A stretch of 50,944 nucleotides of DNA. Origin: Mesostigma viride. Taxonomy: Eukaryota > Streptophyta > Mesostigmatophyceae > Mesostigmatales > Mesostigmataceae. Position 1 is the first letter of the stretch, and every line of letters begins with the position of its first letter. A program made the position numbers and the translations under genes. Shown piece after piece: positions 1-34,833 of this stretch. Location of the stretch: contig RPFO01002084.1 in the NCBI GenBank assembly GCA_009746045.1, forward strand, positions 2,501 to 53,444. Direction: 5' to 3'. The notes under the pieces are model-generated. The model was not told the DNA's origin. It was given only the letters and a program-made list of their open reading frames with translations, and searched no databases.

Positions 1-1503
<1,503 letters not shown>

Positions 1504-1796
1504 AGGTTTTCCCGTTGCCTCCTACGTCTTGTGTCGTTTCCGGTACCGTGTACGTGGGTCTGCAGGTGCCACTTGTGCACACACTACTGTTCGTGACATC
1601 ACTCCAAGAGTCTATGAAAGTATGTCACTCCAGAAGTCTTGGACACTTCTGGGGACGTATCAGCTGTGGGCTTGGTGTCACGTCTCATCTTGGACTGACC
1701 AGCTGCGAGGGCTGCACACCTGCCCATGCCCACACGTGGTTGCCCGCCTGCCGGCCGTGTCGGGTGTTTGATGTGCCTGGCTGTTGGATGGCCCAG

Positions 1797-5942
<4,146 letters not shown>

Positions 5943-6891
5943 AACGAGCCACAGTCTGGCCAATGGAATGCTCCTGCCACCTCTGTGGATGTATCTCCCT
6001 GGCCCCCAATGTACATTGTACAACGCGCCTCCAGGTCTCTGCCAGATCCCCACCCATCGAGCAGAAATTTCTGCATCGTCGACCGGTGCTACGACATGCC
6101 TGCGCTGGTTATTTCATTCATTTAGCAGGCAAGGCATGGTTGCCAGGTGTCTCCTGTCCTGGCTGTGCGGAGGTAGCTTATTGTAACCTCGGAAGGCGTC
6201 AGCCTCGCTATTGGCTTGGCCACGTGAGGGGTCTCTTGTCCTAGTGACAACTGGCCAATAAGCAGCCTGGTCAGCTCTTTGAACCTCAAAAGGATTTCCC
6301 CACTGCCACGTTTTTATTTTGGTTCTTGTTGTTAGTCCTCTGCAGGCAAGGGTTATTTTCCCATGCGCCAAGATGTTATATAGGAATCGTGGACTCAGTG
6401 CTGTTTGTGGACAAATGCCCGGTAGCCTTGCAGCCTTGTGCGCGGCCATCTTGGGTGTGCACGAATAATAAGTGAGACAACTCTCTGAGATTATCCTTTA
6501 GGCAGGAGTTGAGTCCCTAAAGGCAGCCTGTTTTTGCGGTTACTTTTGCACATTTTGGGTTCATTTCCGTTGCGTGGTTCGCATGTGGAAAATTGGCCTT
6601 GTAGTCCGTTGGCTCCGTGAGCTTTGTGGATGAACATTTTGTGCCGCCTGTGTCTCTTCCAGGCTGCGCGGTGTGTAGTGCAGGATTGCACAACTGTGAG
6701 GCTCAGGCTGTGTTGTTAGTGTTCTGTGGAAATATTGTAATGCTTTTGAACGGCACGGACGATACCTCGGAAGGTGCCGCGCATTTTCGGCGCCGAAAAA
6801 TTCGCGCATGTCCTGTCCCCTTAATTAATTAATTAATTAATTAATTAATTAGTTAGTTAATAAGCCGATCAGTAAAATTTCCAGCTGGCCA
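5943..6891. other. SNARE 3' flank and intergenic sequence
   Basis: No gene recognised. TGTAA at 6182-6186 is a possible poly(A) signal. An inverted TATTGGC / GCCAATA pair (about 6209-6260) and a TATATA at about 6375 could be promoter-like, but no start codon with a credible protein follows. A (TTAA)n stretch lies at about 6821-6850. Confidence 0.4.
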
Positions 6892-7140
6892 ATGGATTGG
6901 ACAATTCTGGGCGAAATTATCAGGGATATGTTCTACATGTACTCCCAACGGAGTTATCAAGGAGACAACCAGCGGAGTAATGTTCCGATTCAAGAAATTA
7001 AGGAGTGCTGCCAGCTCCGGGAGGACCGCCTGGACCTGAAGGGCCAGCGGGCCCCTTCATTGGTCGGCGCGGACCTGGACGTCGTACTGGCGCCAACACC
7101 TTTCGAAGCGCTTACCCGGGCGATCAATTTAATTAATTGA
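6892..7140 (+). other. Short ORF of 82 codons in repeat debris
   Basis: Open frame of 82 codons containing ECCQLREDRLDLKGQR and LDVVLAPTPFEALTRA. No family recognised. It overlaps a TACATGTAC-TCCCAACGGAG motif (6934-6957) shared with other loci in the window and sits between two TTAA-rich tracts, so it is more likely part of a transposable element than a host gene. Confidence 0.2.
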
Positions 7141-7162
7141 TTTTTAAATTATTAATTAAACT

Positions 7163-7204
7163 CGTGCTCCCGTTGGCTGCGCCAGCGCCGTCACGGAGCA
7201 CGAG
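7163..7204. repeat. Hairpin (GTGCTCC / GGAGCAC stem) next to TTAATTAA tail
   Basis: An inverted repeat with stem ACTCGTGCTCC / GGAGCACGAGT and an inner GCTG-CAGC stem, immediately preceded by an AT-rich ATTAATTAA stretch (about 7125-7160). It is the reverse complement, with a longer loop, of the hairpin at 9588-9615, so these are copies of one repeat family in opposite orientation. Confidence 0.7.
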
Positions 7205-7328
7205 TGAACCCCGATGCATGGATGGATGGGTGGGTACACGCAATCAGGTACGTCCGGTCTAAGCTATCTACAAAACAGTCCTTTTACTATGGTGCCCGCG
7301 ACCCTAGTAGGGGTCTTGTCTAGCATGC

Positions 7329-7595
7329 ATGCTGGCTGGCCCGGCACCCGTGCTCCTCACCTTTAAGTACATGACGGACAAGCTGGCGTTCCTTAAATGC
7401 CGCAAGAAGCTCTCGGAGACTCGCTTCACGCTGGACGACGACTTGACCTTGGCCCAGCAACAGCGGCGACGCGAGCTATGGCCGACCTACCTTCAGCTCC
7501 GGCAGCGTGCAGGGGGGAAGCCGGTATACTGGAGGGGGGCGGTCATCCACGTTGACCACAAGCCCTGGCAGGCCCCTCCTGCCACTCCAGACTAG
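7329..7595 (+). pseudogene. LINE ORF1-like C-terminal fragment
   Basis: An 88-codon open frame with the pattern KLSETRFTLDDDLT, then AQQQRRRELWPTYLQLR and a short basic/aromatic end. DDLT..Q..RR..LWP..L.LR is typical of the C-terminal region of ORF1 proteins of L1-type non-LTR elements. It starts abruptly (no longer N-terminus) and ends in a stop. A diverged relative lies at 8945-9190. Downstream, an AT-tail at 8087-8106 could be the 3' end of the same insertion. Assignment by motif only. Confidence 0.45.
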
Positions 7596-8110
7596 GGAAT
7601 ATACCAGTAGTGTAGATTAGATCAGAATACCAGTAGTGTAGATTAGATAGGCTTAGCCTTTGCAAGTGGCCCACGCGCATGTGCGCCCATAATGGCCCCC
7701 ATGGATGATGCTTTCAGTATCTAGCCGCGCCCAGCCTACAATAGGACCTCCCATGGATGATGCATTAAGAATTTAGCCATGCGATGCCTATGCAGGGAGT
7801 TACTCTCTGCTGAGATGCCATGTGTACACCAGCTATAGCCTAGCCACATACCCTCCACCCCATATGTCATGCAGGCCTTCTAGGCCCTCTCCTCAAGCCC
7901 CCCCTGGGTGCCTGTGCTTGTTAAGGAGGCATGAACCATCATGGCGGTGCAGGTGCACCTTGTGCACCTAGAGCAGGTGACAGTTGTACATCCTCCACCT
8001 GCAGGTTGTAGCCCTGATTGTATTACAAACCCATAGATGCCCCTTTCTCAGGGCTATGTGTTACATATGCTCCCAACGGAGCTATGATTTTAATTAATTA
8101 ATTAATGCAT
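7596..8110. repeat. Possible non-LTR 3' region ending in TTAA tail
   Basis: Non-coding. It contains a 2x tandem of ATACCAGTAGTGTAGATTAG (about 7600-7650), a 2x diverged block around CCCATGGATGATGC (about 7695-7785), and ends with TTACATATGCTCCCAACGGAG (8061-8081) followed by (TTAA)n (8087-8106). The same terminal arrangement recurs near 33168-33229. Confidence 0.5.
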
Positions 8111-8834
8111 GCTGCCCACGTGTTCAAACGCGCGGCTTCCCCACTGCAGGGGGGTTGTTGTCCTCTATAACCTGGGACCACTTGGCCTTGTCCATCATCT
8201 TTTTCTAAATCACGGAGAGGCCTAGGCCCCCCTTCATGGGGCCCCATGTCCTCTACTACGAGCTGCTCTTTGAACAGGTGCGGGCCTTGCGGCGTCTAAC
8301 AATTGGTTGGGCCCGGCCCACGTGAGGAGCTGCCTGCCCGGCTGGGCGGGGCGCAGCCCTGCAGATCGAGGGGCCACGGGAGGTGTCTACCTGGTTGGTG
8401 CGAGCTAAGTGCCCTACTGTATTTTAATATGAATCCCTCTAGGGCGCGGGCCACGAGGCTGCCACGAATTACCACGAGCCACGAGCCACGAGGTAGCCAT
8501 GGCTGACGGCGGAGCTCATAACTTTCACGTTTGGGCACCAAATTCGGCTGTGAATATCACAATCGCTGCGTCTTTCTAAGACGCACACGCTGATATAATT
8601 TTCCGAAGCTATTACGCAATATATGACGAGCAAACGCTCCTCTACGCAACGCAGCCTGGCGCGGCTGCGCTAAGCCCTGACAATACGTCTGCAGCTCCGG
8701 CAGCTTCGCCCTCAGGTCCGGAAGGCAGCGGTGACACTAGTCGCGCACTGGTGCATGCATAATCGCCCAGGTCCCTCCCGGGCTTGCCTTGCCCTCTGCA
8801 TCGCCTGAGCCCAAGCGCAGTTGCCCAGATGAAA

Positions 8835-9190
8835 CTAGCTGGTCTGAGCGCGACTTTGACGTCGACAGGTTATTTTCCACCTGTGACGTCAACAGGCCAG
8901 GCTTTTTCGACGAGCCCCCCATCAAGATACTGGACACCTTCCCCTCCCCTGAGGATATATAAGCAGCGGTTCCTCTCTCGTCGCAAAAGGTTGCACGACC
9001 TCACCTGGACTCTGGATGACGACCTGACCCGGCCCCGCTCAGCAACAGCAGCGACGCGGCCTGTGGCCGGAATACCTCCGCCATAAGCAGGACCCCCAGA
9101 AGCCCAAGGTGTACGTACTGGAGGGGTGGGGACCTGATGATCAACCACAAGATGTGGACGCCCCCAGCTGCGGGCTAGTAGCAATAGCCC
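8835..9190 (+). pseudogene. Second LINE ORF1-like fragment, frameshifted
   Basis: One frame reads RDFDVDRLF then VNRPGFFDEPPIKILD; another reads RRKRLHDLTWTLDDDLT and then, after a 1-nt shift near 9030, AQQQRRGLWPEYLRHKQ. The TLDDDLT..AQQQRR.LWP.YL block matches the fragment at 7329-7595. Decayed coding copy. A TTAA tail follows at about 9617-9640 after a hairpin (9588-9615). Confidence 0.45.
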
Positions 9191-9587
9191 TAGCTTGCTT
9201 GTATCCATTGGAGTCACTGCCGCTAAGGCAGCCATATGCTTACAGTGTAGTTAGCCATGCTTACAGTGTAGTTAGAATGTTGCCTAGCTGTGGCCCAACA
9301 TACCTAGTCACGTGCCGCCAACGCACGGTACACAACCAGCCATAGCCTTAGCCTAGTCCTCGTACAGCCATGCTACGCCCTGGCTATGTTCAGATTACTT
9401 GGGCCCATGCTACTTGTTATGCCACGCTCACATGGGTCTTATAGCACCCACAGTTTGCCGGATCCGGGTAGCATGTCCTTTTAGCTAGCGCGCCCGAATG
9501 CAGCTGTGGCATGCCTTTGGCATGAAGGAGACTGGGGGTCTCTGCCCTTTCTCCTGTTGTGCACACACAGGCATTAAAAGCACTTCG

Positions 9588-9640
9588 GTGCTCCGTGACT
9601 CCCCAACGGGAGCACGTGTTTTAATTAATTCATTAATTAA
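9588..9640. repeat. Hairpin plus TTAATTAA tail, element 3' end
   Basis: GTGCTCC and GGGAGCAC pair around a loop containing CCCCAACG, followed by TTTTAATTAATTCATTAATTAA. Same family as 7163-7204 (inverse), 8061-8106, 31751-31786 and 33168-33229. Confidence 0.6.
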
Positions 9641-10024
9641 GATACTGGACTAGCTGCTGGAGCTCGAGTTTTATGGGTCGCACGCGTCGCTCAGGACTGG
9701 CCCTGTGCCTGCGCCTCCGCTCCCATACCCACTTTTTCCGCAACGGAGTTGGCGGCCGGTATTCCCACCTGCCCGGCTGGTCTCGCCCCCGCCTTCAGCT
9801 CGCCGCTCTCTTTACCATCCTTAAGCGCTCTGCCGAGGACCTCCTGCACCCCGCCCCCTTGACCGAATCCACCTAATTCCTCCTCGGCACCTTCAAGAAG
9901 CCGCGCCATATCACAGCACGTGACTCCCCTCGCTGCAGATGTGGCAGCTGTGGGCCGCACGTTGGCTGCTGAGCTCCCCGCCATCTCGATCCACCGCCAC
10001 CTCCCCCCCCCCCCGGCCAGTGTA

Positions 10025-10170
10025 CAGGCATACGGCGTATAATACGCTGTACGATGCGTATTATACGACATACGCAAGATTTGCGAATTAAAATGGGCAA
10101 AAAAATACGCACGGCGTATTTTTGCGTATTTTTTGCGTATTGCGTATTTTTTGCGTATTTTTTTGCGTAT
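10025..10170. repeat. GCGTATAATACGC palindromes and TGCGTATTTTTT repeats
   Basis: GCGTATAATACGC is a perfect odd palindrome; it is followed by GCGTATTATACGAC and by at least four TGCGTATTTTT(T) units. A related cluster with GCGTATAATAC and GCGTATTATAC is at 11470-11555. Confidence 0.7.
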
Positions 10171-10490
10171 GAACCGTGTTCGAAGTAGCTTCTGGCATCA
10201 TTTTGGACGGCACGTGGAGCCGGTACTAGACTGAGGCGACCTGTAACTCCGCGATAAATATACGGGCGTGCAGGTGCCAAGCTGGCCGCGTACGACTGTA
10301 CTTTTACGTGCATTGCTGCAGATTGCTGTGTGTCGGACTACATAGGTCTAGGATCGAGACGAAGGACGAGGAAATTAGGTGACGAAGTTATGTTGTCTGC
10401 CAACAAGGGCGCGCATCTGGCACCTAACATTTCATCGTAGCACAATTGACATCCAGGCACCATGGCTAGCGACGGTGATGGTGCGGGTCT

Positions 10491-10604
10491 ATGGAACACG
10501 ATGATGATGGGGCCGACGAGATGCAGGCCGTATTCGAGATTGTCTGGACACACATCGTGAAAGAACAGACTCTCAACATGAAAGGGCAGCCGACAGGTAA
10601 CTAA
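10491..10604 (+). other. 37-codon ORF with splice donor-like end
   Basis: The frame reads MEHDDDGADEMQAVFEIVWT, then HIVKEQTLNMKG, and runs into CGACAG-GTAACT, a good 5' splice-site match. It could be a small exon of an unrecognised gene. A stronger initiation context (CACCATGG) lies at 10460 in another frame. No homology known to me. Confidence 0.15.
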
Positions 10605-11559
10605 AAGCTCAGTGACGTGCACACTTTTGGATGCAAAATTCTCGGTTTCTACCACCCGAGCAAGGCTACCACCCGAGCAAGGCTAGCACCCGCCATATCA
10701 TGGGCGCCACGTATGCGAAGGAGGCAAGAGTGAGCGAGTGCAAGAGGCCGCCGGAGGCATTGCGTCGCAGGCTGCGGGGTATTTGGTGTGACTCGCGATG
10801 CACATAAATGCCTTATTTACTAGCCATGCCGGCTGCTGCTAGCCAGCCACCGTACCATATGTGTTAATGGCTTAGGGAAGCTGGGTCAGGTTGCTGGCAT
10901 GCATGGTATCCTTTATGCTAGCCACATTGTTGGCAGCCCGCGTGGATGATCGATTCTTGCTTCATGTAGATCAATATTGCATGCATGGTGGCCTACCACG
11001 AGTAGGCAAGATGTCCGTTTCTGGCATAATGTCTTATTACTTTTGGCAAGTTGGCCAACTGACCGTGTGCTGTATTTCAGTCTTAGTATATAGCAATTCC
11101 ATGCTGCCAGAGATGACGTGGTTTTAAGTTCAACCTACAGTAACGGTGGCAGCAATCTCTATACCTCTGCAAGTGTCATTGCGCATGCATCATATCTACT
11201 TGTGTTATTATCCTTTTCAGGTGTGCACTGATTGTGCATACAACTTCGTTATGGTGTGCTTTTAACATACTTGACCGACAATTAAACAGGACAATGCTTG
11301 TACTTGTAAGCAGCAACGGTAATGCCACTAATGTCATGAGATGATGTGTAGTCACATATAGGCATGTGGTGCATTGCAAGAACACAAAGAAAACATGCCT
11401 GATTGGTCAGAATGTTGAGGAACCCCCTGAACCCCCTGAAAAACAGCATTTTCAAGAGTCACCGTACGATTTGCGTATAATACCCCGTACGAGCGTATTA
11501 TACCCAATGCCCATGGGCGGCCCGTACGATTCCGGCAGTTGCGTAATAATTGCGTATGC

Positions 11560-11900
11560 ATGTTCACTGCCCCCGGCCACCATAACCTCCACCGACTCCC
11601 GATCACCGCCCAGCTCCGCGACATCGACAAGCGCCTCCAGGACAACGCCATCGCCATCGAGTGCCTACTAAACACCGCACTGCAGGCCTCACCGCCGCCT
11701 AGGCGGTGAAGGACATTGCCGCCAAGCCAGCCCCGGCCGGCTGGCGATGCGCCCCGGCTCCCACCCAGACCTGGGCGGACATGCTCTTGCCACCTCCACC
11801 GCTGATCCGGAACTCTGGATGCGGATTGCGGAAGACAGGAAGGTACGGTTGTTGACTGTTGTTGACGCCCTTTGGATGTACGGATTTTTTTGCTGAAAAC
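11560..11900 (+). pseudogene. LINE ORF1-like N-terminal/coiled-coil remnant
   Basis: Frames on the + strand read ITAQLRDIDKRLQDNAIAIE (heptad-like coiled coil), then AVKDIAAKPAPAG, APTQTWADMLL, and after another shift ELWMRIAEDRKVRLLT. A coiled coil, then a Pro/Ala linker with a T.TWAD motif, then a basic RNA-binding start is the layout of L1-type ORF1 proteins. Stops and frameshifts show it is decayed. Confidence 0.4.
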
Positions 11901-12498
11901 CAATAATAGGATCTTCAGAGATCTGGCGTTGAAGGCTGCGTTGCTCAGAGAAACCGCCTAAATTTCAGAAAGCTGAGAAGTGCCAATGAATGAAGCTTGC
12001 GCGAAGGGGGCAGCCCGCAGTACGTAATAACTAGGTACAGTAATAATTAATTAGCAAGTTTGCCACGCCAACATACCGATAGTCATACGCGCTGTTGTCC
12101 GCCATGACATGCCAGGGCCATTTGTGTAGACGCCGTGCTTTTAGCCTCCAATACGTTAATAATGGCCCCACAATTGGTTGGAGCGTCTGCAATTGCATAT
12201 AAATTGCCGAATTGTGTGATCGATTCAAGTGGCTCGATAGTATGTGATTTCGGATCCACAAGGGATGAAATGGGTTCATTTTGAGGAAATGGAGTTCTTG
12301 TGGAAATGTGCTGAAAATGGGGGGCCTTTGCCGGACGTAAAGGCTGCCACTGTGCTTGACATCCATCACGCGTGCACAAATGATCATAGAAAGGAGAGTA
12401 GTGGTTGCAGGTGTATCGGCCGGCACCACTTCATGGTATTGCTTGCCGCGCTGGGAGGGAGTACAGCTTTTCGGCATGACTTAGTTTATTAGTCTGCC

Positions 12499-30064
<17,566 letters not shown>

Positions 30065-31782
30065 CCAGAGGGGTCGAGGAGGTGTGCAATTTAATTCCTC
30101 AACTCTAATGGAGAGTGTTGAGGGGTCTGCCGCTCCATCTCTCCACTCCGGACTATTCTTCTGGAAATTTTTTGTGGACTATTAGTCCAAGACAAGCTGA
30201 TTTAATCATTACAGCTGGACTATTCTTCTGGGAACTCCTTGTTTCCAAGAACCTGCTATCTCCGCAGGAAGCTGGCGCCAGATTGTTGGTGGGTAACCCT
30301 CGTGAAGCGAGACCATTGTGCGACCAGCATATTGGGAGGGTCCAACCTGGGCTAGGTTACAGGTCCTGGCCTGGGCTGTATTGACGAGGCTTCAAATGCC
30401 ATGGAGCCCTTAAGACCATTGGGAAGCAGGACCAACCAGGTCCTCTGCACGACGAGGGGGAAGCCCCTCAAGTTTGTGCAAAGGCCCCCCGAGTTTGTGT
30501 ATTGGCTGGAAGCGACTGGACAAGGTACCAAGCGGCTGAGGGCGCGCACGTTTTTAGGCCGGTCACATGGCATTGCGTCTGCATGGTGGCCTTGGTGACA
30601 ACACAGCTGTGCCAGTGATGTAACGGCAGCCAACTCCCTTGGCACCGCCCTCCATGTTTGCATCCAGGGCCCAGGCCAAAGGCCACAGGCTCACGGGCAG
30701 ATGCCGCAGGCTCACGGCAGTCCTCGTCGCTACCCTGGGGGTGGCTCTGCCCGACGCTGCGCGTGCAAGCAGCAAGCAACACCGCTGGCTGGTCTGGCCT
30801 TGCACGTGGGCCTGCCTGCCTGCCTTCCTCCTGGCCACGCCCCTCCACCCCCCATGCTGCCATGTCTCCAGCATTGCTCTGCCAGAGGTTGTTAGGAGAG
30901 GCGGTGGTGCTGCTGAAAAGGAGGAACTTCCTGGCCACCGTGACGATGGAGCGAGCATCATCGCTGCCACTCGGCACGACTCTGGCCATGGCTATCCAAG
31001 GGACCCGTCTCGTCACGGTTATAGTATCGAGGGGTAAATTCGGCTGGGATGAGACCAGCGGCTGGATCCATGGCCGTGGCGAATCCCTGGTTGTTGGGAT
31101 GTTGCCAGCAGCCAGGGTACTGTCTTTGGTAGATCCCAGAAAGGCCATGCAGGCCGGCTGGGGGATCTTTGCCGACGTGCAAGAAAGCGCGGGCGCAGTG
31201 TGCCCCAGGGAGCACCGACGGATGAGGCATAGTTTAACCTCCTGCCGTGCAGAGTCAGCTTGGTTTTCGGATTGAGCATGAAGGGTCCGCATGCCGATCA
31301 GGATGGCAATTACTCGTGTTTGGACGAACCCGAACTGCCATCTCCTGATCTCGATCGAGACCTGCGTGTCTCAGGCCAGGGATTCTTGATCACAGTTTGA
31401 CTCCACGGGGCAGTTGTTCTATTGTCGATGGCTGCCTCTGGGTTCAGGGTTCTATTTTTTTGTATTTATATATATATATATATCTTCTGCCTCCTGCCAC
31501 GCTACCCCTGGTGGCATGGTAGGAATCGTGGGTGCAACACAGCTGAGAAGGTGAGCTGAGTAGGTAGGCATGTGGTGTGTGGCAAGCCCCAATCCATATG
31601 GCTGCGTTTCCGCCACGTAAGTTGCTTATTTATTGCTTGCATATGCAACGTATTTTTGTTATATGGCATTTAGTTAATAATTAATTAATGCATGTCATGA
31701 ACAGTCGTCTCACTTAATGTGAGCATATACATGGAATGGGGTAATACTCCGTAGTCCGTGACCCCCCAACAGGAGCACGAGC
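30065..31782. other. Channel 3' flank and intergenic sequence
   Basis: No recognisable gene. A 205-codon + frame (30658-31275) and a longer antisense one overlap, but neither resembles a known family or shows convincing composition. TGTAA occurs at 30619-30623, a distant poly(A) candidate. TATATA lies at about 31469-31482. The right edge carries a CCGTGACCCCCCAAC / GGAGCAC repeat end (31751-31780). Confidence 0.4.
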
Positions 31783-31786
31783 TTAA

Positions 31787-34028
31787 CCCGTGTTTTTTTA
31801 CAACGCGATACATCGCGTTGTAGGGTTAGAACGCGATGTAACGCGTTGCATGTAATCTGACACGTGGCAAAACTATTAAACATGCGATTTTTGGTCTGAA
31901 ACTTTCAACACAGGTCAGAAACATCTCATAGAATTCAGGAAAAAATCCTGGTATTTTTGGTTTTTTTTTTGTGACAGCTGCAAAGAAATATGTACCACTG
32001 AAATCAGGCATTTTCGCGGGACGAAGGTGAAGACGACGGCGATGGCGGCAGGTAGATCTCGCCAGTTTTCGCGCGAATTTCAGTGGCTGTTGGGTGGCAC
32101 GACCATGATGATGCGTTCAAAGGTTGATAATTAGGTTTCTACGAGTTTGTTGAGGTACTGGGGCAAAGGAAACGTAGTTTTTTCCAGTTTCTCACCCAAC
32201 TTTCATGCGGAAACCCTGGAAACCGGCATACATATTATTACGTCAAGACTCGGGTCTGCTGCGGCACCATGCTTGGTATTTCCATGGTGTCTCGACTTCT
32301 TAACACATGTTTAAATTCATTCCGAACGCCCGGACTCTCGGCTAAACCGAGATTTGTGCAGACTTTTATTGGGTAGCTCCGGGCATGATGGTGCCTGCAG
32401 TTAGCGTAAGGCGTGACCGTGGCTATTGCTACGGTATGCTGTATTTTCCTGGAAATGGCCTCTGCCCGACCGGCTCAATAGTGCTTGCAGGCGTAAGCAT
32501 ATCGTGTTTCTACCTAGTTTCTGCCAGTTTTCCACTTATTTCTACCGACCCTTGCCCAGCCTCTCTAAGACCGCCATCCTACTCGACGTTGCTTGCATGT
32601 CAGCCATAGCAGGTTGCAGTTTTGCAGTATTTAGGTGCTGTATACGTCGTCAAGCCGTGCATATATCGTGAGGATTGGATGTTGATGGTTTATACTGCGT
32701 TGATTGTGCAAGAAGATCAGCTAGGTGCCCATAATCACGGTGTATAACACCTTGCTCGCACCAGCCAGGTCGACACCGCCCTTGGTCTGGGGCCCCCAGC
32801 GGCTTGGCCAGCCAGGGCGGCACATTCTGACCTGGCCTGGCCCCAAGGGCATTGCCAAAAAGGTAGGGAAACATGTCACGAACTACGTATGTACAGATGT
32901 TGCTGGATGACCTACTGGTCCCAGCCCAGTTTGAATACCGCATCCACTCTCTCTCCCTTCTTTGGACCGCCATGCAGAACAAGACGCGGTGGAAGAGGAT
33001 TGTCAAGGCTCACACGCCCGACCCTGTGGGCAAACCACCTCCACCCATGCAAGCGGAGGAGGCGTTTTGATGAGTAGGGTAGTTAGGACTTTTCTAGACT
33101 AGCTAGATTAGAGGTAGGTTAGTTCGATTACGCGGCTCCTTCCACCCCACCCATCCATCAAGGAATATGTGCTACATGATCTCCCAACGGAGGCATGTTA
33201 TAATTTAATTTAATTTAATTTAATTTAATGGTGTATAATCATGTGTTGCATGTTAGCATCTTGCCACCATTTGCTAGCATGCATTCCAGCGTCATCTTTG
33301 CCTGCATGTAAGCTCATGGATCACTCAACCTATCCAAGCCTTGCATTACACGTGCCTCTTTCTTTCAGTATTGCACGTGTTATGGAATGAAAACCCAGCA
33401 CCTCCGTTCCCACGAGGCATGTGCTCAACACGTTGTGAGAGTGGATGATGCTTTGGCTATGGCTGCCTGATTCAGTCATATTAGGTCATCCAGTCATGAT
33501 GTTTGATGCATGTTTGATGCTGTATAACTTATACAACACCTATTTTCAACGTTTTGACCCTCCAAGCTCACTATGGCCCCGTTTATGGGGCTCGTGTCGT
33601 TGCGTCATGTTGTGAAGGGCTATCATTTGTCCCACTGCGTTGTACTGCATATTGTATTTGTGATGCTAATGAAAAATAGCTCCAGTGGCCCAATGGGCCT
33701 GAGTTTTGTTCCACAAAGCCTGCATATGTATCCCATAGCTCGTGCAAGAAGCCAGATTTTTTTCATGAACCATTTGTGAATAAGCACATGACTTGTGACC
33801 TAGGGTCAACAAATCGCGGTCATGGTCAGACCCCCCTGTATTCAAACCAGTGTATCTCTCTAATGAATTAGCATTTTGTAGGTCTGAGTAGCTAAAAAAA
33901 AACTTTGATTTATGGGCTTTCAGGACAGTATATACATGATCATGAAAAAAAAAATTCCTTAGGTGCTATACGCGTTCTAAAAAAAGCCTACAACGCGATA
34001 TATCGCGTTCTAATTAAAAAAACACGGG
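31787..34028. mobile_element. TTAA-flanked terminal-inverted-repeat element, piggyBac-like ends, non-autonomous
   Basis: TTAA at 31783-31786 and 34029-34032 flank inverted ends that begin CCCGTGTTTTTTT. Left end 31787-31835, right end 33971-34028; each contains a palindrome (ACGCGATACATCGCGT and ACGCGATATATCGCGT) and an AGAACGCG. TTAA duplication with CCC termini is the known piggyBac signature. No DDD transposase is seen inside; the interior holds a LINE-like relic with its own AT tail (32725-33229), so the element is probably non-autonomous and was hit by another insertion. It is also flanked on the left by the GGAGCAC repeat family. Confidence 0.6.
32725..33229 (+). pseudogene. Degenerate non-LTR element 3' end with (TTTAA)n tail
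   Basis: Two open pieces in different frames (GPKGIAKKVGKHV; then VQMLLDDLLVPAQFEYRIHS and TRWKRIVKAHTPDP) look like one decayed protein end. After the stop near 33070 come GTGCTACATGATCTCCCAACGG and (TAATT)n at 33197-33229. A short 3' UTR, a fixed hairpin-like motif and a simple AT tail suggest a non-LTR insertion. The family assignment is weak. Confidence 0.35.
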
Positions 34029-34362
34029 TTAATCAATCAATTAATATATAATTGAATAAAGTTAATTAATGGGATGCGGTGGGTGGATCTAGCTATCTTA
34101 TTACTTCTAGCTACAGGGTGGCGGGCACCACGGCCCGAATCACTATCCTTGATTCAGAGTGCACTGCCAACACATGCACGTGACTCCCGTACCTCTGCCC
34201 ACAACTACGCATCTTGGCCGGCCAACAAATCTGCTGGGCAAACAAATCTGAGAAATCATCCGGGAGCTGCGAAGCTCTGCCGCACATGATGGTGCATGAG
34301 CAACTCTGGCCATGGGCGGCCTACATGCGTGCTCGACCCGTAAGTTGTTTTGGTTGATGACA

Positions 34363-34560
34363 TCATGCGGGTTCCTGATGCCCTACATACCACAGGTCCA
34401 CATGGCTCCGTTGGCACTTTGGCTTATAGTATGCCCCAATGGTGTGCCTCCATGTCAGTGACATAGGTGCCAGTAGTTTCTGTTCGCTACTCCAAGGAAG
34501 GCATCCAGCAAACGCATAGACAGTCTTCCCAGCTGCTAGATCAGTGTCTATGCTCGCCCT
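34363..34560 (-). pseudogene. Degenerate copia-type RNase H fragment
   Basis: The minus-strand frame reads DTDLAAGKTVYAFAG then CLPWSSEQKLLAPMSLT, recalling the copia RNase H pattern (D.DLAG ... TSGY ... I.W.SKKQ..V.LSS.EAEY), with the catalytic Glu region lost. It is unrelated in sequence to the RNase H of the element at 35585-42418. Confidence 0.3.
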
Positions 34561-34650
34561 AGATATGCACATGAGACCATGAAGCGCCCATGTGAAATAG
34601 GTAGGTACGTGTGGGAACAAGAGCAGTGTACTGTTTCTTGCCCTGGCACT

Positions 34651-34833
34651 CATGCTCAACCAGTGCGGGAATAGTCATCCCCTGCTGTCCCTTGGTCACC
34701 TCCCTATTCCACATGCTCAACCAGTGCGGGAATAGTCATCCCCTGCTGTCCCTTGGTCACCTCCCTATTCCACATGCTCAAGCAGTGCAGGAATAGTCAT
34801 CCCCTGCTGTCCCTTGGTCATCTCCCTATTCCA
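34651..34833. repeat. 61-bp tandem repeat, three copies
   Basis: Units start CATGCTCAACCAGTGCGGGA at 34651, 34712 and 34773. The first two are nearly identical; the third has a few substitutions. Confidence 0.95.

Larger units (their letters stand above)
9641..12498. other. Intergenic region upstream of the channel gene
   Basis: No host gene confidently recognised. It contains TGCGTATTTTTT-rich AT tracts with GCGTATAATACGC palindromes (about 10025-10170), a short open frame at 10491-10604, a LINE ORF1-like remnant (11560-11900) and a second GCGTATAATAC cluster (11470-11555). The 5' UTR and promoter of the channel gene should lie at the right end; I see no TATA box at a convincing spacing. 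Confidence 0.4.

Noticed and set aside
1599-1796. Further upstream SNARE exon or longin domain
   Set aside because: I looked for longin-like sequence on the + strand between 1500 and 1796 and found no peptide that matches or a phase-compatible donor.
30468-31292. 274-codon minus frame and overlapping 205-codon + frame
   Set aside because: They occupy the same GC-rich segment on opposite strands. Neither resembles a known domain nor has supporting splice or element context.
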